Assembly (NCBI RefSeq): GCF_000011745.1
Contig: NC_007292.1
Coordinates: 727,655 to 791,654, forward strand
Source of the DNA: Candidatus Blochmanniella pennsylvanica str. BPEN
Lineage (GTDB): Bacteria > Pseudomonadota > Gammaproteobacteria > Enterobacterales > Enterobacteriaceae
Length of the DNA: 64,000 nt
Direction: 5' to 3'
Below are positions 1 to 10,828 of this stretch, in pieces; position 1 is the stretch's first letter, and every line of letters starts with the position of its first letter. The position numbers and the translations under genes were made by a program. The notes below the pieces were generated by a model that was not told the origin of the DNA, did not search any database, and saw only the letters and a list, made by a program, of their open reading frames with translations.

Positions 1-434
1 AATCGTGAATTGGCATGTAATGGAGTAAGATTTTCAAACAAAATTTTATTACGAGCATTTTCTGGTTTATCATAATTTACATCATTTACTTTAAGCAATG
101 CAAAATAACGTTCACCTTCTTTTGGAGGTCTAATTTTCCCAGAAATAGTATCTCCAGTACGTAAATTAAAACGACGAATCTGGCTTGGAGACACATAAAT
201 ATCATCTGGTCCAGCAAGATAAGAGCTATCACTAGATCTAAGAAACCCAAAACCATCTTGTAATATTTCTAATACACCATCCCCAAAAATATCTTCTCCA
301 GTTTTAGCATGTTGTTTAAAAATAGCAAAAATAATATCTTGCTTGCGCATACGTGCTAAATTCTCTAGACCCATACTTTCTCCGAGATGTACTAATTCAG
401 AAACTGGTATGTTTTTTAATTTTGTAAGATTCAT
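1..434 (-). CDS. rho: Transcription termination factor Rho, N-terminal part
   Basis: Rho is the hexameric RNA helicase that ends transcription on unstructured C-rich RNA. Only the first 144 codons lie in the window; the gene runs off the left edge. The visible part holds the N-terminal helical domain (from MNLTKLKN) and the cold-shock-like RNA-binding domain with the conserved stretches [20 protein letters not shown] and [16 protein letters not shown]. It follows the E. coli protein almost residue for residue. The start is the ATG complementary to 432-434, which gives the usual Rho N-terminus. trxA lies upstream on the same strand, as in E. coli, with a 441-base spacer containing a hairpin. 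The ATPase core lies outside the window. Confidence 0.97.
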   Translation of the reverse strand, partial: MNLTKLKNIPVSELVHLGESMGLENLARMRKQDIIFAIFKQHAKTGEDIFGDGVLEILQDGFGFLRSSDSSYLAGPDDIYVSPSQIRRFNLRTGDTISGKIRPPKEGERYFALLKVNDVNYDKPENARNKILFENLTPLHANSR

Positions 435-875
435 AATTATGGATTCTTAAATTGGAGTTATATAGATTGTTGGTATTACAAAGATAAAGTATACATGTAA
501 CATTATGGAATAATTTCCTGCATAATACATATTTGATTGTCTATCCTATGCCTACAATATCGAGCATGAATAAACGTTAAGGTGTTTAATTACTATCGGA
601 TTATCACAGAAAAAATAGATTTATAAAAAATCCAGCGGTAATCTTTATAACCATATTGAAAATACAGTCCATAATTAATTTATAAAATTAAATTGCATTA
701 CCTGTTATTGCCGCTATTATATAGCGGCAATATATTTATATTCTATTATAAATTAAACATTTATAATTAATCATATACGACATGCTGTCATTCTACTGTA
801 ATCCTAAAGAAACGTCTACTAACATATAAAATAATTTTAAAAATTATAAATGTTTTAAAAATAAGTGCTCATTAT
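435..875. other. trxA-rho intergenic region
   Basis: No coding sequence is visible. Apart from the 12-bp hairpin at 706-732 it is plain AT-rich sequence. In E. coli this spacer carries the rho leader; no leader ORF equivalent was recognised here. Confidence 0.6.
706..732. repeat. 12-bp perfect hairpin between trxA and rho
   Basis: Arms at 706-717 (TATTGCCGCTAT) and 721-732 are perfect reverse complements around a 3-base loop. The GC-rich core stands out in an AT-rich spacer. It lies about 145 bases beyond the trxA stop and about 270 bases before rho. No U-run follows on the minus strand, so a terminator or attenuator role is only a guess. Confidence 0.5.
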
Positions 876-1202
876 TTATATATGTATTTTTAAAAATTCT
901 TGTAATTTTTGTTTGGACAGCAACCCTACTTTAGTAGATAACACCGTTCCATGACGAATCAATAATAAAGTAGGAACACTCTTAATCCCATAGTTTTTTG
1001 TAGTTATTGGATTTTCATCTATGTTTAATTTTACTACTTTTAATGTATCATTAAATTCAACAGAAATATCTTCTAAAATAGGTATCATTGCTTTACAGGG
1101 ATTACACCATTCGGCCCAAAAATCAACTAAAAAAAGATCGGTAGAGTTTGACACCGTTTCTTTAAAATTAGAATCTGTCAGGTGCATGATAATTTGATTC
1201 AT
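876..1202 (-). CDS. trxA: Thioredoxin 1 with a CNPC active site
   Basis: Small cytoplasmic dithiol reductase that reduces ribonucleotide reductase, methionine sulfoxide reductase and other disulfides. At 108 residues it has the standard length and the full thioredoxin fold: the VDFWAEWC strand-helix junction, the cis-proline loop SVPTLLL and the C-terminal helix. The redox motif, residues 33-36, reads Cys-Asn-Pro-Cys rather than the almost universal Cys-Gly-Pro-Cys. The two cysteines are intact, so activity is probably kept, but the potential or substrate range may differ. The start is supported by a strong AGGAGG ribosome binding site. It is followed by rho, as in E. coli. Confidence 0.96.
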   Translation of the reverse strand: MNQIIMHLTDSNFKETVSNSTDLFLVDFWAEWCNPCKAMIPILEDISVEFNDTLKVVKLNIDENPITTKNYGIKSVPTLLLIRHGTVLSTKVGLLSKQKLQEFLKIHI

Positions 1203-1205
1203 TTA

Positions 1206-1213
1206 TCCTCCTT
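1206..1213 (-). promoter_or_regulatory. Strong ribosome binding site of trxA
   Basis: The minus strand reads AAGGAGGA a few bases before the trxA ATG. It is one of the best Shine-Dalgarno matches in the window, where most genes have weak ones, and it fixes the trxA start. Confidence 0.75.
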
Positions 1214-1437
1214 ATAATTTATTTTCTTCTAATCATTATATATCATTATAATTAACTTATTTATTTTATGTATATCGTTGAATATTTAAAATTATTTATA
1301 TAATTGATCATATAATATAACATAATTTTTTATCGTTTTTATCCAAAATAAATTCATTCTTATTTAGAAGTCAACTCGATGATCTTTCATCGCAATAATA
1401 TCTCTGTAATTACAAGAATATAGTTCTGTTTTAATCA

Positions 1438-2913
1438 TTAATTAAACGATAAACTTTTCATGTTTTGCATATAACTTCTTAGTTGAATTCCAACTTTTTC
1501 TATTGTGTGATTTCGAATCATGTCATTAGTATTACGCAAAACAATGTTATCAACGTTAACATTCTTGGGTGACATACCTAAATCTCCTGTTCTTAAATTA
1601 GGTATTATAGTCTTTTTTAACAAAGGTACTACCTTATCACAAAATAAATAATTACCGTATTCTGCGGTGTCAGAAATTACCATGTTCATTTCATATAATT
1701 TTTTACGAGCTATAGTATTTGCAATTAAAGGTAACTCATGTAATGATTCATAATATGCCGATTCTGGTGCTATTCCAGATTTTATCATTGTGTCAAAAGA
1801 CAATTCTATACCTGATTTGATTATAGCTACCATTAATATCCCATAATCAAAATATGTTTGTTCCAAAATTTCTTGTTGATAATTTGGAGCTTGTTCTAAT
1901 GGAAGTTGACTGGTTTTTTCTCTCCACTTAAGTAATTTAGAATCATTATTTTCCCAATCCAACATCATTTCTTTAGAAAATACTCCATTAAGTATATTTT
2001 CCATATGTTTTTCAAAAACTGGTTTTAATATATTTTTTAGTTTTTCAGATAATATAAAAGCACGTATTTTAGAAGCGTTAGATAATCGATCCATCATTAA
2101 CGTAATACCTCCTTGTTTTAATGCTTCAGTTATGACTTCCCAACCACATTGAATGAATTTTCCTGCGTATGCAGCGTTAACACCATTACTAATCATATAA
2201 TCAAAACAAAGAATGGATCCGGCTTGTAACATTCCACATAAAATAGTTTGTTCTCCCATAAGATCTGATTTAACTTCTGCTACAAATGAAGATTCTAATA
2301 CCCCAGCGCGATGACTACCAAGTGCAAATGCCCAGGATTTTGCTAATGTCATGCCCATATCATATGTATCGTTTTCTTCGTGTACGGCAATTAAAGCAGG
2401 GACTCCAAATCCTCGTTGATATTCTTGACGAACTTCTGTACCGGGACATTTTGGAGCGACCATGATGACAGTAATATCTTGACGAATTTTTTCTCCAACT
2501 TCTACAATATGAAATCCATGTGAATACCCCAATGTGGATCCATGTTTCATTAAAGGTTCTATTTGTCGTATCACTGATGTGTGACATTTATCTGGAGTTA
2601 AATTAATAACTACATCTGATTTGGGAATAATTTCATCATAAGTTCCTACAGGAAATCCGTTCCTTGTTGCTCTTGCCCAAGATTCTTGTTTATTAAGAAT
2701 AGATTCACGACGTAAAGCGTATGTAATATTTACCCCCGAATCTCTCATATTTAAACCTTGATTCAAACCTTGAGATCCACAGCCTATTATAGCTACTTTT
2801 TTAGATAATAATGCCTGAATTCCATTAGAAAATTCATTGTTACTCATAAATCGACATTTTCCCAAATGTTTTAATTTTTCTATGAAAGTTAATGTATTAA
2901 AATAATTAGCCAT
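1438..2913 (-). CDS. ilvC: Ketol-acid reductoisomerase (class II)
   Basis: Converts acetolactate and acetohydroxybutyrate, using NADPH and magnesium, to the dihydroxy acids of valine and isoleucine synthesis. At 491 residues it equals the long enterobacterial form. The N-terminal Rossmann fold carries GCGSQG (residues 44-49), followed by YALRRES for NADPH phosphate binding. The duplicated C-terminal helical domains carry [10 protein letters not shown] and [18 protein letters not shown]. In E. coli ilvC stands apart from ilvA, with divergent ilvY between them. Here only 60 bases separate it from ilvA and no ilvY is present, so it may be co-transcribed with the ilvGMEDA block. Confidence 0.98.
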   Translation of the reverse strand: MANYFNTLTFIEKLKHLGKCRFMSNNEFSNGIQALLSKKVAIIGCGSQGLNQGLNMRDSGVNITYALRRESILNKQESWARATRNGFPVGTYDEIIPKSDVVINLTPDKCHTSVIRQIEPLMKHGSTLGYSHGFHIVEVGEKIRQDITVIMVAPKCPGTEVRQEYQRGFGVPALIAVHEENDTYDMGMTLAKSWAFALGSHRAGVLESSFVAEVKSDLMGEQTILCGMLQAGSILCFDYMISNGVNAAYAGKFIQCGWEVITEALKQGGITLMMDRLSNASKIRAFILSEKLKNILKPVFEKHMENILNGVFSKEMMLDWENNDSKLLKWREKTSQLPLEQAPNYQQEILEQTYFDYGILMVAIIKSGIELSFDTMIKSGIAPESAYYESLHELPLIANTIARKKLYEMNMVISDTAEYGNYLFCDKVVPLLKKTIIPNLRTGDLGMSPKNVNVDNIVLRNTNDMIRNHTIEKVGIQLRSYMQNMKSLSFN

Positions 2914-2973
2914 AAAATATCTCTTTTAAATAATGTGAAAAATAATTTAATAATTTTCCATCACAATGTTTTA

Positions 2974-4518
2974 TTAATTTAAAAATACTTCAAACACTGG
3001 ATTAGTTGTAACATCGTGCCATTCGTATCCTAATTTAGATAAATATTCTTTAAATTCTGATTCTTTTTGATTAGATAGTTCAAACCCGGCTAGAACACGT
3101 CCGTAATCAGTACCATGATTTCGATAATGAAATAAAGAGATGTTCCAATTAGCACCTAAAGTATGAAGAAATTTCAATAATGCTCCTGGAGCTTCTGGAA
3201 ACTCAAAACTAAAAATTCGCTCCTGTAAAGGCTGGAATAAACGTGCTCCTACCATGTATCTAACATGCAATTTAGCCATTTCGTCGTCAGATAAATCTAC
3301 AACGTGAAAACCATTAGCAAGTATTTCTTGAACTATTGTGTTTCTTTCGGAACGTCCGTGCTTCAAACGTATACCAATAAAAATACAAACGTTTTTAGAT
3401 CCATTGAATCGATAATTAAATTCTGTTACTGATCTGTTTCCTAATATTTTATAGAATTCTAAAAAACTACCTTTTTTTTCTGGAATAGTAATCGCCATTA
3501 ACGCTTCTCGCTGCTCTCCTAGTTCACAACGTTCTGAAATATAACGTAATTCATGAAAATTTATATTGGCACCTGAAAGAACATGAGCTAATCTTTCACC
3601 TCGAATTGCATATCTTTGAATATACTTCTTCATTCCAGCTAATGCTAACGCACCTGAGGGTTCAGCAATAGCACGTACGTCTTCGAATAAATCTTTTATT
3701 GCAGCACAAATCGCATCATTATCCACTGTAATTACATCGTCTAGATATTCTTGGCATAAACGAAATGTTTCGTTGCCAACACATCGTACAGCTACTCCTT
3801 CAGCAAATACACCTACTTTATGCAACCACACTGGCATACCAGCCGATAAGGCAGCACATAAAGAAGCCGATTCTGCTGATTCAACTCCTATAACTTTTAT
3901 TTGCGGCATAAGATGTTTAATTAATACAGAAACACCTGCCGCTAAACCACCCCCTCCTACTGGAACAAAAATGCGATCTAAATGAGCATCTTGCTGTAAT
4001 AATTCCATCGCTAATGTTCCTTGTCCCGCAATTACCGTTGGATGATCAAATGGAGGAATAAAAGTTAATTGATGTTTATCAGCTAAATACATAGCTTTAA
4101 TCTTAGCCTCATCAAAATTAGCTCCACATAATAACGGTTTTCCTCCAAAATCACGTACCGCATCTATTTTTATATCAGCGGTATTTATAGGCATCACAAT
4201 CAAAGATGTAATACCTAGACGAGTAGCAGAAAAAGCTACCCCCTGAGCGTGATTACCTGCTGAAGCAGTAATAACTCCAGAAGATTTTTGTGTTTCGTTA
4301 AGACTTGAGATCATAGCATAAGCTCCACGTAGTTTAAAGCTATGTACCGGCTGTCTATCTTCTCGTTTAACTAATATTGTATTTTCAAGACGTTCTGACA
4401 ATTTGTTCATAATTTGTAATGGAGTTATTTGAGCTACTTCATACACGTGAGAGCGCAAAGCAGCACGTAGATATTCTGCAGGACATGGTGCATGAGAAAA
4501 AGAATAAATTTTTTTCAT
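2974..4518 (-). CDS. ilvA: Threonine deaminase, biosynthetic
   Basis: PLP enzyme turning threonine into 2-oxobutyrate, the first step specific to isoleucine. Its 514 residues match E. coli exactly. The PLP lysine is Lys62 in HSFKLRGAYA, and the glycine-rich phosphate loop is VGGGGLAAG. The C-terminal pair of ACT-like regulatory domains (roughly 340-514) is complete, including DLSDDEMAKLHVRYMVG, so feedback by isoleucine may persist although transcriptional control seems lost. It starts 8 bases after the ilvD stop, a typical operon junction. Confidence 0.98.
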   Translation of the reverse strand: MKKIYSFSHAPCPAEYLRAALRSHVYEVAQITPLQIMNKLSERLENTILVKREDRQPVHSFKLRGAYAMISSLNETQKSSGVITASAGNHAQGVAFSATRLGITSLIVMPINTADIKIDAVRDFGGKPLLCGANFDEAKIKAMYLADKHQLTFIPPFDHPTVIAGQGTLAMELLQQDAHLDRIFVPVGGGGLAAGVSVLIKHLMPQIKVIGVESAESASLCAALSAGMPVWLHKVGVFAEGVAVRCVGNETFRLCQEYLDDVITVDNDAICAAIKDLFEDVRAIAEPSGALALAGMKKYIQRYAIRGERLAHVLSGANINFHELRYISERCELGEQREALMAITIPEKKGSFLEFYKILGNRSVTEFNYRFNGSKNVCIFIGIRLKHGRSERNTIVQEILANGFHVVDLSDDEMAKLHVRYMVGARLFQPLQERIFSFEFPEAPGALLKFLHTLGANWNISLFHYRNHGTDYGRVLAGFELSNQKESEFKEYLSKLGYEWHDVTTNPVFEVFLN

Positions 4519-4526
4519 TTAGGATG

Positions 4527-6377
4527 TTATCCTAACAATTTAGATTTATCACGAACCGCGCCTTTGTCTGCGCTTGTTACTAAGTGGGCGTATGCCTTTA
4601 AAGAAATAGATATGTTTCTATTTCTGTTGGTTGGGGTCCACGCTTTATTTCCTCGGGCAATTTCTGCTGCATGTCGTATTTTTAGTATATGCTCAGAAAC
4701 TTCTAAGGTAATACTACGCATGCTAATATCGATATTAATTATGTCCCCATCGTGTACTAGTCCAATTAATCCTTTATTAGCTGCTTCCGGAGATATATGA
4801 CCAATAGATAGTCCTGATGTTCCTCCTGAAAATCTACCATCTGTAATCAAAGCGCAACATAAATCTAACCCCATGGATTTAAGAAAAGATGTCGGATATA
4901 ACATTTCTTGCATACCTGGTCCACCTTTTGGTCCTTCATATCGAATTACAATAACATCGCCAGAATGTATATTTCCTGTTAAAATTGCTTGAACAGATTC
5001 TTCTTGACTCTCATACACCTTAGCTGGTCCACTAAATTTTTGAAGGTTTATATGAACTCCAGCTGTTTTTACAAGACATCCATCTACAGCTAGATTGCCG
5101 TACAATACTGCTAAACCTCCGTCTTGGCTATAAGCATGTTCACGTGAACGAATACATCCAGAGCGACGATCCGTATCTAACGAAGTCCATCTGTTTTTTT
5201 GAATAAAAGCTTGTGTGCTACGTATTCCTGCTGGTGCTGCAGCATACATGTTTTTTGATTCAAAATTATCACATGAAAAAATGTCATAATTTAGTAACGT
5301 TTCTAATAAAGATTTATTCAATATATTACGTGTGTCTTCATGTAATAAACCACAACGATGTAATTCACCAAGCACACCCATTACTCCTCCAGCTCGATGA
5401 AAATCTTCCATGTGATATCGTTGAGTATTTGGAGCTACTTTACATAAATGCGGTACTTTTCGAGATAATTTATCAATATCTGCCATAGTAAAATCTATCT
5501 CTCCTTCTTGAGCAGCCGCAAGTAAGTGCAATACAGTATTAGTAGAGCCACCCATTGCAATGTCTAACATCATTGCATTTTCAAAAGAAGACTTGTTAGC
5601 TATATTGCGCGGTAGAACAGAATAATTATTCTCTTCATAATAAGATTTAGCTAAATGAACAATATATTTACCGGCATTTAAAAATAATTTTTTACGATCA
5701 GAATGAGTAGCCAACAACGATCCATTACCCGGTTGTGCTAATCCCAATGCTTCTGTTAAACAATTCATAGAGTTCGCCGTAAACATCCCTGAACAAGACC
5801 CGCATGTAGGACACGCTGCTGATTCAATGCGTTGTTGATCAACATCAGAAATATTAGGATCTACAGAACAAGTGATTGCGTCAATTAAATTTAACTTAAC
5901 GTTTTGATTAGACAAAGTTATTGCACCAGATTCCATTGGTCCACCTGATACAAAGATAGCTGGAATATTTAAGCGTAATGCCGCCATTAACATTCCAGGT
6001 GTTATTTTATCACAATTAGAAATACATACCATAGCATCAACGCAGTGGGCATTAATCATATATTCCACAGAATCAGCAATAAGATCTCTAGATGGCAAAG
6101 AATATAGCATGCCGCTATGACCCATAGCAATTCCATCGTCTATTGCAATGGTATTAAATTCTTTTGCAACTCCTCCAGTAATATTAATTTGTTCGGACAC
6201 TAATGCTCCTACGTTTCGTAAATGTATGTGCCCAGGAACAAATTGGGTAAATGAATTAACCACAGCAATAATCATTTTATCAAAATCTTCAGTGGTCATA
6301 CCTGTAGCACGCCACAATGCTCGAGCACCAGTCATATTACGACCATGCGTAGTAGTAATAGAGCGATATTTAGGCAT
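4527..6377 (-). CDS. ilvD: Dihydroxy-acid dehydratase
   Basis: Iron-sulfur enzyme that dehydrates dihydroxyisovalerate and dihydroxymethylvalerate to the 2-oxo acids of valine and isoleucine. At 616 residues it matches the family. Cluster cysteines are visible at Cys122 ([10 protein letters not shown]) and Cys195 in [12 protein letters not shown] (residues 188-199), and [13 protein letters not shown] near the C-terminus is intact. It lies between ilvE and ilvA on the same strand, with the order ilvE-ilvD-ilvA as in enterobacteria. Confidence 0.98.
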   Translation of the reverse strand: MPKYRSITTTHGRNMTGARALWRATGMTTEDFDKMIIAVVNSFTQFVPGHIHLRNVGALVSEQINITGGVAKEFNTIAIDDGIAMGHSGMLYSLPSRDLIADSVEYMINAHCVDAMVCISNCDKITPGMLMAALRLNIPAIFVSGGPMESGAITLSNQNVKLNLIDAITCSVDPNISDVDQQRIESAACPTCGSCSGMFTANSMNCLTEALGLAQPGNGSLLATHSDRKKLFLNAGKYIVHLAKSYYEENNYSVLPRNIANKSSFENAMMLDIAMGGSTNTVLHLLAAAQEGEIDFTMADIDKLSRKVPHLCKVAPNTQRYHMEDFHRAGGVMGVLGELHRCGLLHEDTRNILNKSLLETLLNYDIFSCDNFESKNMYAAAPAGIRSTQAFIQKNRWTSLDTDRRSGCIRSREHAYSQDGGLAVLYGNLAVDGCLVKTAGVHINLQKFSGPAKVYESQEESVQAILTGNIHSGDVIVIRYEGPKGGPGMQEMLYPTSFLKSMGLDLCCALITDGRFSGGTSGLSIGHISPEAANKGLIGLVHDGDIINIDISMRSITLEVSEHILKIRHAAEIARGNKAWTPTNRNRNISISLKAYAHLVTSADKGAVRDKSKLLG

Positions 6378-6449
6378 ATTTAACTCCAGTATTCTATATT
6401 ATTGAATATTGATTATCTTAAGAATTAACATTGCATCAATGTAGTATTG

Positions 6450-7370
6450 CTAATGCACTGGATCTAACCAATTCCATTGATCTTCAGTGATTCCAGTAAA
6501 TAAGTTAAAAAATAAGTGCTGTAATTTTTTAGTGATGGGTCCGCGCGTACCGGTACCTACCTTAATTCCATCTACAGTACGTACTGGGGTTATTTCGGCA
6601 GCAGTACCAGACATAAATATTTCATCAGCTATGTATAGAGATTCACGGGGTAATACTTGTTCTTGTACTTCTAAACCAATATTTACTGCTAACTTAATAA
6701 TAGTATCACGTGTGACCCCAGGTAAAATAGAAGAAGCACATGGTGGTGTTAAAAGAATATTACTTTTAACTTCAAATAAATTTTCACCGGCACCTTCTGA
6801 AATATAACCATATATATCTAAACCTATTCCTTCTTGATAACCATTTCGGTGAGCTTCATTGCTAATTAACATAGATGATAGATAATTTCCGCCAGCTTTC
6901 GCTGTGCTTGGAAGGGTATTTGCTGGAACTCTATTCCAGGAAGATACCATAACATCAATCCCTTGTTTCAAAGAATTTTCTCCCAGATAAGGCAGCCAAG
7001 AAAAAGCTGCTATAGCAACGTCAGTAGCGTATCCGGGAGTCGGATTAATTTGCATACCTACATTTCCAATAAATACGAGAGGACGGATATATGCATTGAT
7101 TAAATTATTCTTTCGAATAATAATTCTACAAGCTTCCATTAAATCATCAATACTCCAAAAAATAGGCATACGATAAATTTTTGCGGAATTATACAATCTT
7201 TGTATGTGTTCACGATGACGAAATATAACGGGACCTTTATGTGAATTATAACATCTCATACCTTCAAATACTGATGATCCATAGTGCAAAGCATGAGACA
7301 TTACATGTACTTTAGCTTCTTGCCATGGTACGATTTCCCCATTAAACCAAATAAAGTTTGATATATTCAT
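6450..7370 (-). CDS. ilvE: Branched-chain amino acid aminotransferase
   Basis: Class IV PLP aminotransferase that makes isoleucine, valine and leucine from their 2-oxo acids with glutamate. At 306 residues it is close to E. coli (309). The PLP lysine is Lys158 in STAKAGGNYLSS; FEGMRCY, SEGAGENLFEV and MSGTAAEITPV are conserved. It is the third gene of the block, 60 bases after ilvM and 72 before ilvD. With no other branched-chain transaminase in view it probably serves all three amino acids. Confidence 0.98.
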   Translation of the reverse strand: MNISNFIWFNGEIVPWQEAKVHVMSHALHYGSSVFEGMRCYNSHKGPVIFRHREHIQRLYNSAKIYRMPIFWSIDDLMEACRIIIRKNNLINAYIRPLVFIGNVGMQINPTPGYATDVAIAAFSWLPYLGENSLKQGIDVMVSSWNRVPANTLPSTAKAGGNYLSSMLISNEAHRNGYQEGIGLDIYGYISEGAGENLFEVKSNILLTPPCASSILPGVTRDTIIKLAVNIGLEVQEQVLPRESLYIADEIFMSGTAAEITPVRTVDGIKVGTGTRGPITKKLQHLFFNLFTGITEDQWNWLDPVH

Positions 7371-7430
7371 CTGATATCTTCCTCGGTAATATAGTCGAAG
7401 AAAGTACGAATTTAATTATTATTTTTTAAT

Positions 7431-7667
7431 TTATTCAATTTTAATATAATGTATATCCATTAATTTATTTAATTGTGCAGACAATAAATATATTGCTCTA
7501 TTGCTAGAAACAGTTAATAAAATGTTTATTTTTTTCTTGTTGAGCTTACTATATGACAACATATTTAATGTATGTAACTCAAATCCACGATGACGAATAA
7601 CCCGGAGAATACGTTCAAGCACCTCTGGGCAAAACCTGGCTTTTATAAACAGCGAATAATATGTCAT
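7431..7667 (-). CDS. ilvM: Acetolactate synthase II regulatory subunit
   Basis: Small ACT-domain subunit that stabilises and activates IlvG. The reading frame could extend upstream, but the ATG complementary to 7665-7667 gives MTYYSLFIKARF, which lines up with the E. coli N-terminus (ending in VSARF). It also sits one base after the ilvG stop, with GGAGCAG just ahead as ribosome binding site. This yields 78 residues, with the family sequence CPEVLERILRVIRHRGF followed by SAQLNKLMDI. The tail after the ACT domain is shorter than in E. coli. Tight coupling to ilvG suggests stoichiometric translation. Confidence 0.93.
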   Translation of the reverse strand: MTYYSLFIKARFCPEVLERILRVIRHRGFELHTLNMLSYSKLNKKKINILLTVSSNRAIYLLSAQLNKLMDIHYIKIE

Positions 7668-7668
7668 A

Positions 7669-9309
7669 TTACTGCTCCAACATAGCATCATTTGAAGAAC
7701 CAGGTGGAACTAATGGCCAAACGTTTTCATGTTCATTAATCAGCGCATGTAATAAAAAAGGTCCTGTGTGCGTAAATAACATATTAATTGCGTCTAAAAT
7801 TTGAGATGTATAAGTAATACATATTCCATGAATATCAAACGCTTTAGCCAAAACAAGAAAGTTGGGATTATCTGTTAATGTAGTTTCACTGTAACGTTTA
7901 TTGAAAAATAATTGTTGCCATTGACGCACCATTCCTAAACGCTGGTTATCTAACAAAACAATTTTAATAGGCAAATTTTTACGTTTAATAGTAGCGAGTT
8001 CTTGTATGTTCATCATAAATGAACCATCACCAGAAATACATATCACCATATGATTGGGTCGACCAATTTGAGCCCCAATAGCTGCGGGCGTGCCAAACCC
8101 CATGGTTCCCAGCCCTCCAGAAGTAATAAAATTCTCTGGACGACTGAATTGCATGTGTTGAGCAGCCCACATTTGATGTTGCCCAACATCTGTAGTAACC
8201 ACAGTATCGTAAGGAGCATTTTCACTGATTGTTCGTAATAAAGTTGGAGCATAAATCTTATCATCAGATGATTGATAAGACCAACGGTACTTCAACTTTA
8301 AAGATTTTACTTTTTTTCTCCATGGATCAATAGATAAGGATTGTGTTAGAGCAGATAACAAATCGTTTAAATTGCCAGATAAAGAAACATTCGCTAAGCG
8401 CAATTTACTAAATTCTGAAGGATCAATATCCACATGAATTACTTTTGCGTGTGGAGCAAAAGTATGTAATCGTCCAGTTACTCTATCATCAAATCGAGCT
8501 CCTATCGCAATTAATAAATCAGATTTTTGTACTGCTAAATTAGCTGCTTGATTTCCATGCATGCCTAACATTCCTAGATAACAATCTTCTGTATAATCTG
8601 GCGCACCTAGTCCTTTTAACGTAACTACAGTAGGTATTTTGGTTTTAGAAATAAATGTACGTAATGAAGTTACTGCTCCAGCCATACCCACACCTCCGCC
8701 TACGTAAAGTATCGGTTGACATGCTTGCAGCATGAGCACTCGAGCTTGTTCTATATCACTTTCAATACTACAAATATCTTTTTTATTAATACAGTAGTTT
8801 GAGATTAATTTTCCAGTAGACAATTGAATATCTTTTGGTATATCTATTAACACTGGACCTGGTCTGCCTTCAGAAGCAATAAAAAACGCTTCATCAATAA
8901 TATCAGGTAGCATATTTAATGAATGTACTAAAAAGCTATGTTTAGTGCAAGCTAAAGATAAACCTAATACATCTATTTCTTGAAATGCATCAGTACCAAT
9001 AAATTCTAATCCCACTTGTCCAGTAATAGCTACTATAGGGATGGAATCTAATAATGCATCAGCTAATCCAGTGATGAGGTTAGTAGCTCCCGGACCAGAA
9101 GTCGCAAAACATACACCAATTTTTCCAGTAGCTCGAGCGTATCCTATAGCAGACATAATTGCACCTTGCTCATGCCTACATAATAAATGCTCTACTTCAG
9201 AGTCAAACAATGCATCATATATCGGCATAATTGCTCCACCCGGATAACCAAAAATAATTTCCACACCTTTTTTTCTCAGCGCTTTTATGGTCCACTGAGC
9301 TCCGTTCAT
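7669..9309 (-). CDS. ilvG: Acetolactate synthase II catalytic subunit
   Basis: Thiamine diphosphate enzyme joining pyruvate with pyruvate or 2-oxobutyrate, the first common step of branched-chain synthesis. The 546 residues form one uninterrupted frame, unlike E. coli K-12, where ilvG is frameshifted. Visible motifs are the catalytic glutamate Glu47 in CRHEQGAI, the FAD/TPP domain [14 protein letters not shown] and the diphosphate motif beginning [15 protein letters not shown]. It is the first gene of the ilv block. An AGGA site precedes the ATG. No leader peptide rich in Ile/Val/Leu codons was seen upstream. Confidence 0.98.
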   Translation of the reverse strand: MNGAQWTIKALRKKGVEIIFGYPGGAIMPIYDALFDSEVEHLLCRHEQGAIMSAIGYARATGKIGVCFATSGPGATNLITGLADALLDSIPIVAITGQVGLEFIGTDAFQEIDVLGLSLACTKHSFLVHSLNMLPDIIDEAFFIASEGRPGPVLIDIPKDIQLSTGKLISNYCINKKDICSIESDIEQARVLMLQACQPILYVGGGVGMAGAVTSLRTFISKTKIPTVVTLKGLGAPDYTEDCYLGMLGMHGNQAANLAVQKSDLLIAIGARFDDRVTGRLHTFAPHAKVIHVDIDPSEFSKLRLANVSLSGNLNDLLSALTQSLSIDPWRKKVKSLKLKYRWSYQSSDDKIYAPTLLRTISENAPYDTVVTTDVGQHQMWAAQHMQFSRPENFITSGGLGTMGFGTPAAIGAQIGRPNHMVICISGDGSFMMNIQELATIKRKNLPIKIVLLDNQRLGMVRQWQQLFFNKRYSETTLTDNPNFLVLAKAFDIHGICITYTSQILDAINMLFTHTGPFLLHALINEHENVWPLVPPGSSNDAMLEQ

Positions 9310-10520
9310 GTTTTTTTCCTCGTATGATTTTATAAATGAAATAATAATCTAATCAGGCTACTAATGTAAATCAACCGATTTTGAATCAATTGCAAAGTGT
9401 ATGGACATTACATATTGTTTATTAGATTCAAGTAGATTTGGGATATCAGTAAATATTTGTACGCAAAAATGTTTAAAATAATTTTATTTTTTAAAAATGA
9501 CTATGTATTGTGTGCTAACTGCATGAAAAATCTTTTTATTTTTAAAATTAAATAATAAAATAATTTTTCTGGTTTAAAATGAAATATTGTTGCTTATATA
9601 GAATTTCTTTTATATGGCCTATATATCGTATAATTGTCGATAGTTAACTTTTGAAATAATATTTCATTATATGTTGTATTAAAAACTAACAATAATATTT
9701 TAAACCAGTAATTTCGGAGTTTTTATAAGTATACGAATTCAAATAATATTATTATTAATATTATTTATTAAGTTTCTGCGTCTGTTTTATACTAAAACCA
9801 ATCTTAATCACGTTAAAGGTAAAAATTTTAATTTTCCCAACATTTAAAAAATATCAAACCTTGTTTTATTCTTAATTTTTTAGTAAATACTAAACTAACC
9901 ATATGGTATACATTTTATTTAATCGTATAGTATAACTTCATTATATTTTTATGTACCACATATAATTAAATTTGGCAATGATGTTTTTAAAATAATATTA
10001 TTTCTGTGTAATTGCTGATTATGATCATCATCTAATTTTTGTCATTGTTTGTTTTCTGTTATTGAGATAGTAGTTTTTATTTAATGTATGAAGAAAATCA
10101 AACCTCTATTTTTTAAATTTGTTTAATAAAATCTATTTATTTAAAGTAGAACAACATGTGAATTTTATTATTATTATACTACATATATTTCTAATATTTA
10201 AAATTTTAGATTATCAAATTAGTTTGTTGAGCGAAATTGTAAGTAATAATAATTAACAAAGATTATAGAATGCAAGCAGAATTGCAGTTTATTGAATTAT
10301 TTATTGGTTTTACACAGTTTAAAAACATGGAATTATAACGTAAATACACGAGTAGATTTAGTTAATATACGTCGCATAAATAATGCGACGTATATTAACT
10401 AAATAACATACTTATCCAGTTTTATATGCTCAAATCATATTTGATAGAAAATATTAAAAAATAAAAAAATATAAACATTTTTATATCAAAAAACAATCTG
10501 TGATATTGTGTATATTTTTA
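9310..10520. other. 1.2 kb gene-free region upstream of ilvG
   Basis: No credible coding sequence in either strand. It should contain the ilv promoter, but I see no ilvL-type leader peptide or attenuator stem near ilvG. The only strong structure is the 21-bp hairpin at 10357-10403. Confidence 0.6.
10357..10403. repeat. 21-bp perfect hairpin downstream of the tRNA cluster
   Basis: Arms 10357-10377 and 10383-10403 are perfect reverse complements with a 5-base loop, and the inner part (ATACGTCGCAT) is unusually GC-rich for this region. It lies about 120 bases past the 3' end of tRNA-Trp in the direction of transcription, so it may end the tRNA transcript. It may also insulate that transcript from ilvG. 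No long U-run follows. Confidence 0.6.
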
Positions 10521-10594
10521 CAGGGGTGAAGAGACTTGAACTCCTAACACCCGGTTTTGGAGACCGACGTTCTACCTATTTGAACTACACCCCT
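10521..10594 (-). tRNA. trnW: tRNA-Trp (CCA)
   Basis: The minus strand folds as a full cloverleaf beginning AGGGGTGTAGTTCAA. The anticodon loop CTCCAAA contains CCA, and the T arm is GGAGTTCAAGTCTCT. It closely matches E. coli tRNA-Trp, with one extra base in the D loop. The CCA end is not encoded; the base after the discriminator G is T. It is 20 bases downstream of tRNA-Asp, the same Asp-Trp order found at the end of the E. coli rrnC operon. Confidence 0.97.
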
Positions 10595-10614
10595 TTTATT
10601 TTTGGATAAGCATA

Positions 10615-10688
10615 CGGTGCGGACGGGACTTGAACCCGTGACCCTCGGCGTGACAGGCCGATGTTCTAACCAGCTGAACTACCGCACC
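10615..10688 (-). tRNA. trnD: tRNA-Asp (GTC)
   Basis: The minus strand gives a 74-base cloverleaf starting GGTGCGGTAGTTCAG, with anticodon loop CTGTCAC (GTC) and T arm CGGGTTCAAGTCCCG. CCA is not encoded. It lies in a short cluster transcribed Ala, Asp, Trp. Confidence 0.97.
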
Positions 10689-10828
10689 ATTATAATTTAT
10701 ATGATGATTTTATAGTAATATACTAAACTAACATACTTTAAATTTATTAGAAAATATCGTGTATATACATTTTTATATTCATTTCTATTGTATAGCAAAT
10801 TATATAATACTCTGTATATACGTTATAA

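Noticed and set aside
2360..2587. Overlapping 75-codon frame inside ilvC
   Set aside because: A second frame under a strongly conserved gene; Ser/Arg-rich product explained by the ilvC codons.
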